A program made the position numbers and the translations under genes. This document shows, piece after piece, positions 63,110 to 64,000 of a stretch of DNA of 64,000 nt. The notes under the pieces are model-generated. The model had not been told where the DNA came from. It saw nothing but the letters and a program-made list of their open reading frames with translations, and searched no databases. Position 1 is the first letter of the stretch, and every line of letters starts with the position of its first letter. Origin of the DNA: Dipteris shenzhenensis (Eukaryota > Polypodiophyta > Polypodiopsida > Gleicheniales). The stretch lies in assembly GCA_047967505.1 (NCBI GenBank), contig CM106539.1; one strand, written 5' to 3'.

Positions 63110-64000
63110 AGCGTTTAGGCTGGATGAAGGGAGCGTAGACAAAGGATTACTTCGTGGAAAGAACGTGAGACCAGCGGTCGACGAAAAGCAGAGAGAGAGA
63201 GTTAGATAATGATCGTATCAATTGCTTGGTCAAGGTTGTGACGACGAACAGTAGGGCTTGGGAACGGTGGCGCGTGAAAGAGAGGAGTCGCGTATGAAGG
63301 AAGCACAGGGCTGGAATTGTTGGCGTATGCAAGTATCCATGGGCTGATGGATAGTTAGCGTGGGCTCTCGGACAAAGCTCTCAGCTTTCTTTTGCAGTGC
63401 AACCGATTCGACGATTCAGAGCAAGGACGGAGAATATAGGAACCCCGAAGCGTGTATCGTGAGTCACGCAGAAATGCTTATTTTGAGATTGAGATAGCTA
63501 AACAATCTGCTTATAGGCAATCTCTCTCTGTTGGATGATGCTTGGGACGAGCCCCATGCGCCTGATCCCTTGTGAGGTGTTGCGGAAGTTGTGCCTTGCG
63601 TGCGGAAATGGGCAGCGTGGAGAATGAATCCACATCCATTGTCGAGCTAAACGTTGGAGGGATGGAACCCATTTTCGCCACATTTTGAATTGGATATGGT
63701 CACGCAAATAGCCCGTGAGCGTGGGTACGGCTATGTGCACAGCTCTAGCTGGGGAAACGTATATCTGGCGAGGTTCTTGGAATACGATTACCTGCAGAAC
63801 AGTAGCTTTCTGATATTCAGTCAATTGCGTGGGTTCAAATAAAATCTACCAAGTCTGAGAGACGGAGGAGTGGCACAGAGTTTCGAGGCTTGCAAAGGCT
63901 TTGGCAGAAGAGATAAATTTGAGACATCTGCGTTACGTGGAGCTTCCAGGGAGCATCATTTTTTCCCTTTCTACACAACATTTTAGTTTGCAGTCTATTT
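63110..64000 (+). other. Leader of the LTR element, gag not yet reached
   Basis: CpG-richer sequence than its surroundings, without a long frame. A 62-codon frame at 63654-63842 has no recognised domain. The LTR-leader layout implies that gag would start to the right of the window. Confidence 0.5.

Larger units (their letters stand above)
56636..64000 (+). other. BMS1 intron 7, at least 7,365 bp, runs off the window
   Basis: No sequence resembling the rest of BMS1 (acidic linker, Rcl1-binding region, C-terminal domain) is visible up to 64000. The interval holds a copia relic, gypsy and copia scraps and an LTR, listed separately. The gene could also be truncated, but nothing in the window shows that. 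Confidence 0.7.

Noticed and set aside
63498-63824. 108-codon minus-strand frame near the window end
   Set aside because: It lies in the leader of an LTR element with no family match. Probably a chance frame.
59900-64000. Possible BMS1 exon 8
   Set aside because: No frame in the last 7 kb resembles the acidic linker or later BMS1 domains, and no acceptor with a matching continuation was found.

Overview
This is a stretch of plant nuclear genome made mostly of decayed retrotransposons. It contains one convincing host gene, the 5' part of BMS1, which encodes the GTPase that drives assembly of the small ribosomal subunit. Ty1/copia and Ty3/gypsy relics of plant type, long TE-filled introns, and initiator-Met-tRNA-type primer binding sites (TGGTATCAGAGC-like) point to a land plant with a large genome. 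A fern or gymnosperm would fit, but the sequence alone does not decide which. No rRNA, tRNA, CRISPR array or bacterial-type operon was seen.

Layout, 1-39 kb. Positions 1-1950 (minus) hold a copia pol fragment cut by the window edge. It abuts a minus-strand gypsy gag (about 2330-3830). Further right come a GGTTAG/CTAACC word array, a G/A-dominated tract, a 220-bp duplication, and an LTR end with its primer binding site (6504-6524) whose LTR carries minisatellites. A nearly complete but dead copia element (plus) runs 9034-13330 and is followed by a second copia fragment (13325-15360), a gypsy RNase H/integrase fragment (15395-16140) and an orphan LTR with primer site (to 16658). A minus-strand copia element with a well-bounded 440-bp 3' LTR lies at 20101-23640. 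A decayed plus-strand gypsy element covers about 25.8-31.1 kb. The stretch 31-39 kb is mainly unrecognised, with an LTR end, a copia scrap and one unusual minus-strand ORF at 36.0-36.6 kb.

BMS1 starts at 39310 on the plus strand. Seven exons (about 377 codons) can be placed with consistent splice sites, ending at 56635. The remaining two thirds of the protein must lie beyond 64000, because no further exon is visible in the last 7.4 kb. Intron 2 is 13.46 kb and splits the P-loop motif. It holds a copia 3' end, a coiled-coil gag relic, several LTR ends and a gypsy gag-protease. Intron 7 (over 7.3 kb) holds a copia relic, a gypsy protease scrap, a copia zinc-knuckle scrap and an LTR with an intact primer site.

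No transposable element here looks able to move by itself. Several catalytic acidic residues have been lost by G-to-A change, and many in-frame stops are TAG, TGA or TAA where Gln or Arg is expected. This fits decay by deamination of methylated cytosine. I found no credible new defence, metabolic or mobile system. The most informative observations are the intron that splits the BMS1 P-loop, the deamination footprint, a 214-codon relic with 15 stops and no frameshift, and an exactly periodic 32-unit minisatellite.
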